Shown: positions 32,080 through 41,386 of the stretch, piece after piece
How the letters are laid out: every line of letters begins with the position of its first letter
Numbering within the stretch: the first letter of the stretch is position 1
From: Dyella sp. ASV21
GTDB taxonomy: Bacteria; Pseudomonadota; Gammaproteobacteria; Xanthomonadales; Rhodanobacteraceae
Assembly: GCF_016428975.1 (NCBI RefSeq)
Contig: NZ_JAELTT010000013.1
Coordinates: 1 to 64,000 of the forward strand
Length of the DNA stretch: 64,000 nt
Direction: 5' to 3'
Translations under genes and position numbers: made by a program
The notes under the pieces: model-generated
The model's input: the letters and a program-made list of their open reading frames with translations, nothing else
Database searches by the model: none
Told to the model about the DNA's origin: nothing

Positions 32080-32349
32080 ATGCGATTGATCGTAACGCTG
32101 ATTCTCCTATTGTTCGTGGCCGCCGGCATTGTGCTGGGCGCGCTTAATGCCGACCTGGTCGGCTACGACCTTGGCTTTGCGCGCATCGATCTGCCCAAGG
32201 GGGCGGCCTTGCTGTCGGCCCTGGTGATCGGTTGGCTGCTGGGCGGCCTTACGGCATGGCTTGGGGTCAGTACGCGGCATCGCCGGCTGCGCCGCCAGGC
32301 CTCGGCCGAGGCCCGCAGCAAGGCCAAGACCTCCCCGGCCGGTGCATGA
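32080..32349 (+). CDS. lapA: LapA-family inner-membrane protein (DUF1049)
   Basis: An 89-residue protein with two transmembrane helices (residues 1-21 and about 42-63) and a basic cytoplasmic tail, the LapA/YciS pattern. LapA works with LapB in controlling lipopolysaccharide synthesis by promoting FtsH degradation of LpxC. The stop overlaps the lapB start (ATGA). Confidence 0.88.
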   Translation: MRLIVTLILLLFVAAGIVLGALNADLVGYDLGFARIDLPKGAALLSALVIGWLLGGLTAWLGVSTRHRRLRRQASAEARSKAKTSPAGA

Positions 32350-33521
32350 GCCCACTTCTTTACGTTCTTCTCCTGCTCGTACCCGCAGCGTTCGCCAGTG
32401 GCTGGTGGACCGCCAGGCGGGCAGGGGCGCGTCGCTCCGGCGCGCAAGTCAGTGAACTTTCTTCCGATTACTTCCGTGGCCTGAACTACCTGCTCAACGA
32501 GGAGCAGGACAAGGCCATCGAGGTTTTCCTCAAGCTGGCCGAGTACAACCGCGACACGGTGGAAACCCATCTGGCGCTGGGCAATCTGTTCCGTCGGCGC
32601 GGTGAAGTGGATCGGGCCATCCGCCTGCACCAGCACCTGGTGTCGCGCCCGGGCCTGTCCGAAGCCATGAAGACCGTGGCGCTGCTGGAGCTGGGCGAGG
32701 ACTATATGCGCGCCGGCCTGCTGGACCGCGCCGAAACGCTGTTCTCTGACCTGGTGGCGATGGATGCGCATGCGCCTTCGGCGTTGCGTCATCTGATCGC
32801 GATCTACCAGCACGAGCGTGACTGGCACAAGGCCATCGAACACGCTCGCCGCCTCGAGGCCATGACCGGGGAGGACGAGTCCGGCATGATCGCGCAGTTC
32901 TACTGCGAGCTTGCCGAACAGTCGCGCCAGCATGGCGCGCGGCAAGAGGCGCGCGAATACCTGCGCCAGGCATTTGCCTGCCAGCCCGATTGCGTGCGCG
33001 CCTTTATGCTCACCGGGCGCCTGTATGCCGAAGAAGGGCTGCACGCTGAGGCCGCCAAGGTGTACGAGCAGGCGGTGGAGGCGGATATCGCCTTTGTGCC
33101 GGAAATCCTGCCGCCTTTGCTCAACAGTTATGCGCGCTCGCAGCAGATGGAGCACGCCGAGCATTTTCTGCGTGACATCCTGGAGCGTTATCACGGCATT
33201 TCGCCGGTGCTGGCGTTGACGCGGCTGTATCAGCAGCGCGATGGCGAACGCATGGCCATCGAGTTCCTCACCTCGCAGTTGCGTCTGCGGCCTTCCGTGC
33301 GTGGCCTGATGGCGTTGATCGATGCCACCATGGACAAGATGGAAGGCGAGGCGCGCGAGAATTTCCTGATCCTGCGCGATCTCACCAAGAAGCTGCTGGA
33401 AGGCCAGGCGATGTACCGCTGCAGCCGCTGCGGCTTCGGTGCCAAGGCACACCACTGGCAGTGTCCCAGCTGCAAGAGCTGGAGCACCATCCGGCCGATT
33501 CACGGCGTCGCCAACGAATGA
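32346..33521 (+). CDS. lapB: LPS assembly protein LapB (YciM)
   Basis: Membrane-anchored TPR protein that adapts LpxC to the FtsH protease and so sets LPS level. The 391-residue product has one N-terminal transmembrane helix (about 1-20), a TPR array (for example FRGLNYLLNEEQDKAIEVFLKLAEYNRDTVETHLALGNLFRRRGEVDRAI) and the C-terminal rubredoxin-like CSRCGFGAKAHHWQCPSCKSW with two CxxC pairs. The ATG at 32346 overlaps the lapA stop. Confidence 0.95.
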   Translation: MSPLLYVLLLLVPAAFASGWWTARRAGARRSGAQVSELSSDYFRGLNYLLNEEQDKAIEVFLKLAEYNRDTVETHLALGNLFRRRGEVDRAIRLHQHLVSRPGLSEAMKTVALLELGEDYMRAGLLDRAETLFSDLVAMDAHAPSALRHLIAIYQHERDWHKAIEHARRLEAMTGEDESGMIAQFYCELAEQSRQHGARQEAREYLRQAFACQPDCVRAFMLTGRLYAEEGLHAEAAKVYEQAVEADIAFVPEILPPLLNSYARSQQMEHAEHFLRDILERYHGISPVLALTRLYQQRDGERMAIEFLTSQLRLRPSVRGLMALIDATMDKMEGEARENFLILRDLTKKLLEGQAMYRCSRCGFGAKAHHWQCPSCKSWSTIRPIHGVANE

Positions 33522-33528
33522 GGCACGG

Positions 33529-34560
33529 ATGAGTTTCTCCTGGCTGGCGTTAGGGATGGTGCTGGCGTCGTTGTTGATCGCTGTCGCGGTGGTTCGTGGC
33601 GCGATGGCCTACGCGCATCGCCGCAATATGCTGGATCTGCCCGGGCAGCGGCGCTCCCATACCATCCCCACGCCCCGTGGCGGCGGCATTGGCATCGTGG
33701 TGGCGGCGTTACTGACCATGCCGGCGAGCCTGTGCCTGCTGCCGTCGCCCTGGCCCGTGGGCATGGCGCTCATGCTCGCCCTGGCCACCGTCCTGGTGGC
33801 GGCCGTGGGCTGGTGGGACGACCACCGCCCCTTGCCGGTGCTTCCCCGGTTCTGCGTTCAGCTGCTCGCCTCCGGGGTGATCGCCGTTGCGTTCGCCTGG
33901 GGCGGTTTGTCCTGGTGGTGGCTGCCGGTGCTGGTGCTTGCCGGCGGGTGGAGCATCAACCTGCACAATTTCATGGACGGCATCGACGGGTTGCTGGCCC
34001 AGCAAGTGATCTTTGTGAGCCTGGGCCTGGGCCTGCTGGCCCTCTCGGTCGGCCAGTCGGCCCAGGCGGTGGCGTCGGCTTGCCTGGCGGCGGCGGCGCT
34101 GGGCTTCTGGTTTTTCAATCGCCCTAGGGCCCGTATTTTCATGGGGGACGTGGGCAGTGGCACCATGGGGCTACTCTTATTTGCCTTGACAGCTATGCTG
34201 TGGCGGGTGGAAACCCGGCTGTTATGGCCGGCCTTGATCCTCAGTTCATCTTTTGTAGCGGACGCTAGCCTTACGCTTCTCAGTCGTATGGCGAGCGGTC
34301 GCCGGTGGCACACTGCGCATCGCGAACACCTTTATCAGTGGTTGGTTCGCAGTGGGTTTACGCATGCCACGGGAGGGGCGTGCTATCTGGCCTGGAACCT
34401 GGTGGTCGCGGCGCCTCTTGCCGTGCTTGCCTGGGCCTGGCCAGTGGGATCGGTGCCGGTGTTCATGGGCACCTACCTGGTAGCGATGACCGCCTGGATT
34501 TTCATGAAGCGCCAGTGCTTGGGGCGCGTTTTGCACAAGGGCCGACATGTCGCTTCGTAA
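33529..34560 (+). CDS. WbpL/WecA-type undecaprenyl-phosphate sugar-1-phosphate transferase
   Basis: Integral membrane glycosyltransferase (MraY/WecA family) that starts O-antigen-type glycan synthesis by moving a HexNAc-1-phosphate to undecaprenyl phosphate. The 343-residue product has about ten helices, the RRSHTIPTPRGGGIGI loop, the Asp pair in GWWDDHRPLP, NLHNFMDGIDGLL (about 143-155), and RIFMGDVGSGTMG. The ATG at 33529 lies 7 bp after lapB. It overlaps the next gene by 14 bp. Sugar specificity cannot be read. Confidence 0.9.
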   Translation: MSFSWLALGMVLASLLIAVAVVRGAMAYAHRRNMLDLPGQRRSHTIPTPRGGGIGIVVAALLTMPASLCLLPSPWPVGMALMLALATVLVAAVGWWDDHRPLPVLPRFCVQLLASGVIAVAFAWGGLSWWWLPVLVLAGGWSINLHNFMDGIDGLLAQQVIFVSLGLGLLALSVGQSAQAVASACLAAAALGFWFFNRPRARIFMGDVGSGTMGLLLFALTAMLWRVETRLLWPALILSSSFVADASLTLLSRMASGRRWHTAHREHLYQWLVRSGFTHATGGACYLAWNLVVAAPLAVLAWAWPVGSVPVFMGTYLVAMTAWIFMKRQCLGRVLHKGRHVAS

Positions 34561-36442
34561 ACTCATCGGCGTTATCCATCCCCGCATGGCCGTGGTGCTT
34601 CACGACCTGCTGATGGCGGCGGTTGCCTGGTGGGTAGCCAAGGCCCTGCGGTATGCGCTGATCGACAACGCGGGGATCAGTTTCCATCCGCTGGAGTTTC
34701 CGCTGGTGCTGCTGGTCCAGGGCGCGGTACTGAGCTGGACCGGGCTCTACAAGGGCGTGTGGCGCTTTGCCAGCCTGCCGGACTTGTGGAACATCCTGCG
34801 CGCGGCGGTATTGGGCGCGCTGGCCATTGCCGCGGCGCTGATGCTCTACAACCGCCTGGACGATGTGCCGCGTTCGGTGCTGCTGTTGTATCCGGTGGTG
34901 CTGTCCATTTTGCTGGGCACGCCGCGCCTGACCTATCGCTTTTGGAAAGACAGCCGCGTCGACCTGTTCCAGGCCAAGCCCCTGCAGCGCGTGCTGATCG
35001 TGGGCGCCGACCGGGCGGGTGAGGCACTTTCACGCGATCTACAGCGCGATAGCGGCTACACCGTGGTCGGCTTTGTCGACGACAAGGAAAGCCTGCGCGG
35101 CGCCAGCATCAATGGCCGGCCCGTGCTGGGTCGCATCGACCAAATTCCGGAGCTGTCGCGAGAAGTCGCCGCACAGATGCTGCTGATCGCCATGCCAGCG
35201 GCGAGCACGCCCGAGATGCGTCGCGTGGTCGAACTGTGCGATCGCAGCGGGCTGCCATACCGAACGGTGCCCAAGCTCGAAGATGTCGTTTCCGGGCGGG
35301 CGCACTTCAACGAGATCAAGGAAGTCGCCATCGAAGACCTGCTCGGTCGCGACACGGTGGAGTTGGACTGGACAGCCATCCGCGTCACGCTCACCGGGCG
35401 CCGTGTGCTGGTAACGGGCGGTGGCGGCTCGATTGGCTCGGAACTGTGCCGCCAGGTGGCGCGCCTGGGCGCGCAATCGTTGTGCGTCGTCGACAACAGT
35501 GAGTTCAATCTCTACAAGATCTCGCAGGAGCTGCGCTCGGAATACCCCGAGTTGATCTACGACGCCGTGCTCGCCGACTGCGGCGATCCCGCCGCCATGC
35601 GCAAGCGCTTTGCCGAATACAAGCCGCAGGTAGTTTTCCATGCGGCGGCCTACAAGCACGTGCCGATGCTGCAGGGGCAGCTGCGCGCGGCGTTCCGCAA
35701 CAATGTGCTCGCCACGCGCAACGTGGCCGACCTGGCCGATCGCCATGACGTGGAATGCTTCGTGCTCATTTCCACCGACAAGGCGGTCAACCCCACCAGT
35801 GTCATGGGTGCCTGCAAGCGCATGGCCGAGATCTGGTGCCAGAACCTCAACGCGCATTCGCAGACCCACTTCATCACCGTGCGGTTTGGCAACGTGCTCG
35901 ACTCGGCGGGCTCCGTCGTGCCGCTGTTCCGTCAGCAGATCCGCAACGGCGGCCCGGTTACCATTACGCACCCGGAAATCTCGCGCTATTTCATGACCAT
36001 TCCGGAGGCTTGCCAGTTGATCCTGCAGGCCGCGAGTTTGGGCAAGGGGGGCGAGATCTTTGCGCTGGACATGGGCGAGCCGATCAAGATCCGCGACCTG
36101 GCCGAACAAATGATCCGTCTGGCCGGGCGTAAGCCAGGCACGGAGATTCCCATTATCTATACGGGCTTGCGTTCGGGTGAAAAGCTGTTTGAAGAACTGT
36201 TCCATCCGCTCGAGAACTACAGCGAGACCACGCACGCGAAGATCTTCCTCGCGCAGTATCGGCCGGTGAAATGGGATCATCTCAATGCTCAGATGGCCAA
36301 GGCCGCCGATGCCGTGGTTGTGTATGACGACGAAGTGCTGCGCCAGTGCGTATCCAACCTGTTGCCGTCGTTCCGCTGGAGCGAAGCGCCGCAACCGGAC
36401 AACGTGGTGGCGTTGCGTCGCAATGAATCAGGAGATAAGTAA
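34547..36442 (+). CDS. WbpM/CapD-type membrane nucleotide-sugar 4,6-dehydratase
   Basis: A 631-residue enzyme with four N-terminal transmembrane helices (about 15-115), a first Rossmann-like domain (VLIVGADRAGEALSRDL) and a C-terminal SDR catalytic domain with VLVTGGGGSIGSELCRQVARLG. In place of the usual YxxxK it has MGACK after LISTDKAVNPTSV, the Met-for-Tyr substitution known for WbpM-family UDP-GlcNAc 4,6-dehydratases. It makes a precursor of UDP-6-deoxy-hexosamines such as QuiNAc/FucNAc. Coupled to the WbpL-like gene. Confidence 0.92.
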   Translation: MSLRKLIGVIHPRMAVVLHDLLMAAVAWWVAKALRYALIDNAGISFHPLEFPLVLLVQGAVLSWTGLYKGVWRFASLPDLWNILRAAVLGALAIAAALMLYNRLDDVPRSVLLLYPVVLSILLGTPRLTYRFWKDSRVDLFQAKPLQRVLIVGADRAGEALSRDLQRDSGYTVVGFVDDKESLRGASINGRPVLGRIDQIPELSREVAAQMLLIAMPAASTPEMRRVVELCDRSGLPYRTVPKLEDVVSGRAHFNEIKEVAIEDLLGRDTVELDWTAIRVTLTGRRVLVTGGGGSIGSELCRQVARLGAQSLCVVDNSEFNLYKISQELRSEYPELIYDAVLADCGDPAAMRKRFAEYKPQVVFHAAAYKHVPMLQGQLRAAFRNNVLATRNVADLADRHDVECFVLISTDKAVNPTSVMGACKRMAEIWCQNLNAHSQTHFITVRFGNVLDSAGSVVPLFRQQIRNGGPVTITHPEISRYFMTIPEACQLILQAASLGKGGEIFALDMGEPIKIRDLAEQMIRLAGRKPGTEIPIIYTGLRSGEKLFEELFHPLENYSETTHAKIFLAQYRPVKWDHLNAQMAKAADAVVVYDDEVLRQCVSNLLPSFRWSEAPQPDNVVALRRNESGDK

Positions 36443-37315
36443 GTGAGCCAGCCGTTGCGCAAAGTGGTTTTCCCGGTTGCGGGATTGGGTACACGCTTTC
36501 TTCCCGCCACCAAGGTGGTGGCCAAGGAGATGTTGCCGGTACTCGATCGCCCGCTGATCCAGTACGCCGTGGACGAGGCGGTGGATGCCGGTGCCGATAC
36601 GCTGATCTTTGTCACCAATCGTTACAAGCATGCCATTGCCGATTACTTCGACAAGGCCTATGAGCTGGAAGCCAAGCTTCTGGAGAAGGGCAAGGATGAT
36701 TTGCTGGCGCTGGTGCAGGGCACGCTGCCCAGGCACGTGCGCGCCATCTTTGTCACGCAACCCGAGGCGCTGGGTCTGGGGCATGCGGTGCTTTGCGCCA
36801 AGGCGGTAGTGGGTAACGAGCCGTTTGGCGTGGTTCTGCCGGACGACCTGATCTGGAACAAGGGCAAGGGCGCATTGCGCCAGATGGCGGAGCTGGCCCA
36901 GGCGCAGCATGCGGGCGTTATCGCCGTGGAAGAGGTGCCGCCCAGCGATACCGACAAGTACGGCATCGTCGACGCCACGCCGATCGATGAGCGCAGCGCA
37001 CAGATTCACCATATGGTGGAAAAACCCAAGCCTGCCGACGCGCCGTCCAATCTGGCCGTGGTGGGGCGCTACGTGCTGCCGGGGCGCATCTTCGAACTGC
37101 TGGAGTCCACCACGCCGGGCGCTGGCGGCGAGATCCAGCTTACCGACGCCATCGATGCGCTGCTCAAGGAGCAGGGCAAGATGCTGGCCTATCGCTTCGA
37201 AGGCACGCGCTTCGATTGCGGCAACAAGGCCGGCCTGGTTCGGGCCACCATACACATGGCCCTGCAGGACCCCAAGTTGGTGCCGGTAGTGCACGAGTTG
37301 ATGGCTAGCCTGTAA
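36443..37315 (+). CDS. galU: UTP-glucose-1-phosphate uridylyltransferase
   Basis: Makes UDP-glucose for LPS, exopolysaccharide and trehalose pathways. 290 residues beginning with a GTG at 36443 (immediately after the dehydratase stop) and reading RKVVFPVAGLGTRFLPATKVVAKEMLPVLDRPLIQYAVDEA: the nucleotide-binding signature with catalytic Arg/Lys. PEALGLGHAVLCA and VEKPKPADAPSNLAVVGRYVL follow. It completes a sugar-nucleotide block after lapAB. Confidence 0.96.
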   Translation: MSQPLRKVVFPVAGLGTRFLPATKVVAKEMLPVLDRPLIQYAVDEAVDAGADTLIFVTNRYKHAIADYFDKAYELEAKLLEKGKDDLLALVQGTLPRHVRAIFVTQPEALGLGHAVLCAKAVVGNEPFGVVLPDDLIWNKGKGALRQMAELAQAQHAGVIAVEEVPPSDTDKYGIVDATPIDERSAQIHHMVEKPKPADAPSNLAVVGRYVLPGRIFELLESTTPGAGGEIQLTDAIDALLKEQGKMLAYRFEGTRFDCGNKAGLVRATIHMALQDPKLVPVVHELMASL

Positions 37316-38239
37316 ATCCGTACTCAACGCGATCAACGCTCTCCGCGCCGAGCCGAAGTGCCGGCGCGGGGAGGTATATGTGGTCGAACAAAAGGCCCGC
37401 GATCGCATCCGGTTCTTTTATCGCATGGCGTTCTTCTAAGGATGCGCCGATTTCGCTCGCCCTTCCCGCGAATGCGCGAATTGAGCGCCTTTGCTCAGCG
37501 TAAGGGCATCGAATATCCGTCATCGCATGAATGATGATGATCGATCACATCATTCTTGGCCCTTCCCGTATTTGCTGAAAGCAGTCCGCGCATTCGCGGG
37601 GCCGCTTGGCGCTGATCTGTCATCGCGCCTCTTTCCCATCAGTGCCGTTTCAAGGCATGCGCCAAGCTGCTTCTCTCGGCTTGCGCAGGGCGTGCGTGCG
37701 CAATGCGGGCCTGGTGTCACGTGTGGCTGGCTGGCGCCGCATCACGGCGCGTGCCTAGCACAGCTCTTGATGCGGTACTGAGGATCGTCCGAGGATTAAA
37801 TGGGAATCGGCTGAAACCTACATCGCCGCTTGTGTGGTTGGCCGATAATTCTCGAGTCACTGAGGCGGCGCGTTCTGCGTGGGCATGATGGTGAGGGTGC
37901 CTGTAGGCAGCTCGCCCCGAATCACGTGCCTGGCTAAGGATGTCCAGCGACGCCTGGATGGTCGGATAAGAACGTCGTGCGTCCACAGGTGGTGCTAATC
38001 CATGTTCATAGAGCGCAGCCAGGCGCGCTGCAGGGCCTCGCTTGCTTATGTCCCAGCCCTGCGCTAGCGGAAATAGGACTGCCCCAGGTGCCATCGCTAA
38101 CGATGCGTGCAAGGCCCACCGGTGTCGTTCGCATTGCGGCTGCCCATGCGGGACGCCCGCATCGCAGTGTCACTGGATAGCTGCACGTTTCTTGACTCGG
38201 CGCCCTTACGGACTGAATTGATCATAGAAGGCGAATGTT
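37316..38239. other. Long spacer without a recognisable gene
   Basis: About 920 bp between galU and the fimbrial cluster. A minus-strand frame (37717-38112) could encode 131 residues, but I recognise no family and it lacks a clear ribosome site. A GC hairpin (CTCCGCGCCG/CGGCGCGGGGAG, 37340-37372) lies just after galU, without a U-run. The rest shows nothing I can assign, though it must carry the adhesin promoter. Confidence 0.4.
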
Positions 38240-39262
38240 ATGTACCCTTGTTTGAGGTGGTTGGTTGGCTTGCTGGTGTTCATCGGTGCGATGGGCGAGG
38301 CTGCCGCCGCTTGCACCTTCAGCTCGCTCTCCGATGGCTCGTCGTATTACAAGGCGACGCTTGCTGGCATAAGCCCTCCCGCTTTCGATCCGGCGGCATA
38401 TGCGGTGGGGCAAACTATCTATAAGGGCACGGGCGCCGTGACCATCCTGAATGGCCTGAGCAATGGTGCGGCGTATGTCTCCTGCTCGCCAACGGCCAGC
38501 TATTGGGTAGCAGGTGTCGGTACACCAGACGCCAATGCTGTTTACCCTACCTCGGTGCAAGGCGTCGGTTTGCGCATGGTGCATAGTGACAAGACCGTGC
38601 CGTACCAAACGTCCATTTATATTGGACCGAACGACACCGTCGCGTTTTATTCGGGCTTTACCATGCAAGTGGAGTTTGTGAAAACCGGCACCATTCCAGA
38701 GGCCGGCGGTACGCTGTCGGGCGCGTTCCTCGCTTATCGCGCTGGCGGCGTGTCAGGTCAAACGTTGATGGAGTTCAGCTGGGCATTGCCGGTAGTCGTC
38801 AAGCCGCAGATTCCCACGTGCGTGGTCAAAACCACCGATATTCGAGTGAGCCTGGGTAGTGTTGCGGCCGGGACAGTGTTCAAGGGGGTGGGTTCGGTAT
38901 CGCCGACCGTCAGTGACCAGATCACCTTGACCTGCTCGGGCGGTTTCGCGGCGTCGAGTACCAACGCATCCCTCACGTTCACCGACGCAACCAAACCGAG
39001 CAATGTCTCCAATACCTTGACGCTTACCTCCGCGTCGACCGCCAAAGGCATCGGCATCCAAGTGTTGTCCGGTGGCATCGTGCGCAGCTATGGCCCGGAC
39101 TCCAAGGTGGCGGGCAACACCAACCAGTGGCTGGCTGGCAACATCGCGCAGGGCAAAAGTTCGTTCACTATCCCGCTGCAGTTCCGCTATATCCAAACGG
39201 CGTCGTCGGTCACGGCGGGCAGTGCCAACGGAAACATGACCTTCACCATGAGCTACCAGTAA
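38240..39262 (+). CDS. Two-domain fimbrial tip adhesin
   Basis: A 340-residue secreted protein with a signal peptide (LVGLLVFIGAMGEAAA, cleavage near residue 23). The N-terminal half (about 24-185) is an unrecognised beta-rich receptor domain with one Cys pair. The C-terminal half (about 190-340) is pilin-like, with CVVKTTDIRVSLGSV and LTCSGGF supplying the pilin disulfide and a terminal beta strand ending FTMSYQ. That two-domain layout, together with the pilins, chaperone and usher that follow, marks it as a FimH-like tip adhesin. It is first in the cluster, which is unusual. Confidence 0.8.
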   Translation: MYPCLRWLVGLLVFIGAMGEAAAACTFSSLSDGSSYYKATLAGISPPAFDPAAYAVGQTIYKGTGAVTILNGLSNGAAYVSCSPTASYWVAGVGTPDANAVYPTSVQGVGLRMVHSDKTVPYQTSIYIGPNDTVAFYSGFTMQVEFVKTGTIPEAGGTLSGAFLAYRAGGVSGQTLMEFSWALPVVVKPQIPTCVVKTTDIRVSLGSVAAGTVFKGVGSVSPTVSDQITLTCSGGFAASSTNASLTFTDATKPSNVSNTLTLTSASTAKGIGIQVLSGGIVRSYGPDSKVAGNTNQWLAGNIAQGKSSFTIPLQFRYIQTASSVTAGSANGNMTFTMSYQ

Positions 39263-39870
39263 AGCTTGCGGCCGATTCAGCCCCTCCCTTGGAGCCTCCT
39301 CTCCATCAAGGCGGCGAGGGGAGGGGCGATAGTTTGAGTCGGCCATGCATCCGGCAGGGGCGGGTGGAATCACGGCGAAGCCGTTGCATCGGTCGTAAGA
39401 GCATCTCCCTCACGAAAGGACATGCCCCCTGGCATTCGCAGGGTTGGTGCCGTGCGGCCTTTCTCAAGATATCGCGCCCCGCTTCCACGCGATGCAGTTG
39501 AATGCTTGCCTGGAGCATGTCGCTGTTCGCCTCCGTGCGTTCAGCGGTCTGCTGTTCGGTCTTGTCGTGCTTCACTGCGCTGATCCATGGATACGAGCTG
39601 CGGGGCGAAACACCGATCGCCGCTTCGTTGAAATGCGGGCAGCTCACCGACTCCCGTTCCGAATGTCTAAAAACCGGAACGACGTCACAGTTGGTGCGCT
39701 CATTCTATTAAGCATTTTCCTACATACCAGGCTTATCCCATTGTCAATAATGCCGCCGCGGTTAAAGCGGCGTTGATGCTGCCCGCATAACGGGCGGAGC
39801 TAACCATGCTGGCGCTGGCCGCAACCTGGGCGTTCGCCTCTCCGTGTTTCAATTCAGGAACAGACAAATC
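39263..39870. other. Spacer between adhesin and first pilin gene
   Basis: About 600 bp. It contains an inverted repeat GCCCCTCCC/GGGAGGGGC (39280-39288 with 39319-39327) just after the adhesin stop, which may be a transcript end or an extragenic repeat. No convincing gene; the pilin promoter presumably lies in 39700-39860. Confidence 0.4.
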
Positions 39871-40413
39871 ATGAAAAAGATTCTCCTCTCGGCAGCTACG
39901 GCTTCCGTTCTGGGCATCGCTGCGCTCGCCTCGTCCTCCGCATACGCGTACGACGGCCAGATCACCGTGACGGGTAGTGTTACGGCAGTCACCTGCACCA
40001 TCACGCTGGGTGGCGGCGCTACCGGCTCCGCGTCGGATATCAAGGTTGACCTGGTGGCTGTTTCGCAGGCGGCGCTCAAGTCTGGCCAGCGTGCGGGTGA
40101 CAAGGCGTTCTCGATGACCGTCGGTGGCACGGGCCAGACCGGTTGCACCAATGGCGGCACGGCTTCCTTGAGCATGGACACCACCAACGTCAATGCCAGC
40201 GGCCGTATCAAGAACAGCGGCACCGCCACTGGCGTAGAGATCGAGTTTGCAGACGCTGGCGGCACCGCACTTGATCTGACCAAGCAGGGCCCGAAGGTCG
40301 TGATCGCTGGCAACACCGCAGTCCTCAACTACGTCGCGCGCTACTACGCCACCGCCAACGCTGGCGCTGGTTCGGTCTTGGGTACGGTCAACTATTCGAT
40401 CGCCTACAACTAA
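39871..40413 (+). CDS. Fimbrial major pilin (type 1-like), copy 1
   Basis: A 180-residue structural pilin. Signal peptide MKKILLSAATASVLGIAALASSSAYA; mature part begins YDGQITVTGSVTAVTCTI, with the pilin Cys pair (VTCTI and TGCTNGG) and the penultimate-tyrosine ending NYSIAYN needed for donor-strand complementation and chaperone binding. Closely related to the next pilin in leader and C terminus, so the two are tandem paralogues. ATG at 39871 chosen because it begins the signal peptide. Confidence 0.88.
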   Translation: MKKILLSAATASVLGIAALASSSAYAYDGQITVTGSVTAVTCTITLGGGATGSASDIKVDLVAVSQAALKSGQRAGDKAFSMTVGGTGQTGCTNGGTASLSMDTTNVNASGRIKNSGTATGVEIEFADAGGTALDLTKQGPKVVIAGNTAVLNYVARYYATANAGAGSVLGTVNYSIAYN

Positions 40414-40738
40414 GCCAAGTCTTTAGGCGCGCCAATCGTCGCGGGATTTCCCGGCTTGGTGCTCTCGGGGTCGCGCGAGACTCGCGCTATCCCGTGCTGG
40501 TCTATTCCAATCGACTGGTAGCGGCGCAGGTTTCATCGTGAAAACGCATGAATGAAGAGCGCCGCTGCCATCGACGGGACAAATTAAGGAATCGTCCAAT
40601 AGGAGATTCCTGATGACGAGGAATACTCGTCTTGCCGGGCGCTCGCGCCATGCGACGACCTGGTGCTCCCCTCGTGCGCGGAGTGGCCTGCTGCCACGCC
40701 TAGCACGTACCGACTCGAACTCTTAGGAATACTTAATA
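40414..40738. other. Spacer and leader of the second pilin gene
   Basis: About 325 bp between the tandem pilins, without a gene. The stem-loops described at 40587-40631 lie in its downstream half. Its length suggests that the second pilin has its own promoter. Confidence 0.45.
40587..40631 (+). promoter_or_regulatory. GGA-bearing hairpins in the second pilin leader
   Basis: AGGAATC pairs with GATTCCT (40587-40593 with 40605-40611; the loop carries TAGGA), and GACGAG-GAATA-CTCGTC (40615-40631) is a second stem with GGAA at its loop. A further TTAGGAATA overlaps the ribosome-binding site before the ATG at 40739. Several GGA motifs in hairpins plus one at the Shine-Dalgarno site is the pattern of a CsrA/RsmA-controlled leader. 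Confidence 0.35.
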
Positions 40739-41293
40739 ATGAAGAAGATTCTCCTCTCCGCCGCCCTGGCCTCGATTGTGGGTTTTGCCGCCGTTGCACC
40801 GCAGTCGGCACAGGCTTATGACGGTAAGCTGACCATCAACGGCAAGATCAACGACTCCACCTGCGTGGTGACGCCGGGTAACGGCGCGTCGGGCACGGCT
40901 GGTGACGTGACGGTGACCATGCCGGAAGTGCAGAAGGCTGCACTGGCCGCTAAGGACGCGGTTGCGGGCGAGCAGGCCTTCACCCTCACGATTGGTGGCC
41001 CGGGCCAGTCCGGCTGCACGAACGGCATGGTCGCCCAGATGACGTTCGACAAGACCAACGTCAATGCCGCTGGCCGCCTGAACAACACCGGCAACGCCAC
41101 GAACGTTGACGTTGAGCTGGCCAATGCCGCCGGCGCCGCTGCCATCAACCTGCTGAACAATGCGCAGACCCCGCAGATCACCATCGCCAACAACACCGCG
41201 CAGCTGAACTACGTTGCACGCTACCACGCAACGGGCGTTGCCACCGTCGGTTCGGTGTCCGCCGTGGCGAACTACAGCGTCACCTACAACTAA
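40739..41293 (+). CDS. Fimbrial major pilin (type 1-like), copy 2
   Basis: A 184-residue pilin with signal peptide MKKILLSAALASIVGFAAVAPQSAQA and mature start YDGKLTINGKINDSTCVVTPG. The Cys pair is STCVV/SGCTNG, and the end LNYVARYHATG..ANYSVTYN repeats that of copy 1. Whether both form shafts or one is a minor subunit cannot be decided. Ribosome site AGGAA about 10 nt upstream. Confidence 0.88.
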   Translation: MKKILLSAALASIVGFAAVAPQSAQAYDGKLTINGKINDSTCVVTPGNGASGTAGDVTVTMPEVQKAALAAKDAVAGEQAFTLTIGGPGQSGCTNGMVAQMTFDKTNVNAAGRLNNTGNATNVDVELANAAGAAAINLLNNAQTPQITIANNTAQLNYVARYHATGVATVGSVSAVANYSVTYN

Positions 41294-41386
41294 GTCTACT
41301 CGGCTTGGTTTAGTTGGAGTGGTCGGTGTACCGGCCACTCCGTTTTCCCCATTTCTTTGCTTTCCAATGCTCTGGACGTCGCTCCC

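Noticed and set aside
39306-39776. Overlapping frames on both strands between adhesin and first pilin
   Set aside because: Neither has a ribosome site or a plausible product; they contradict each other.
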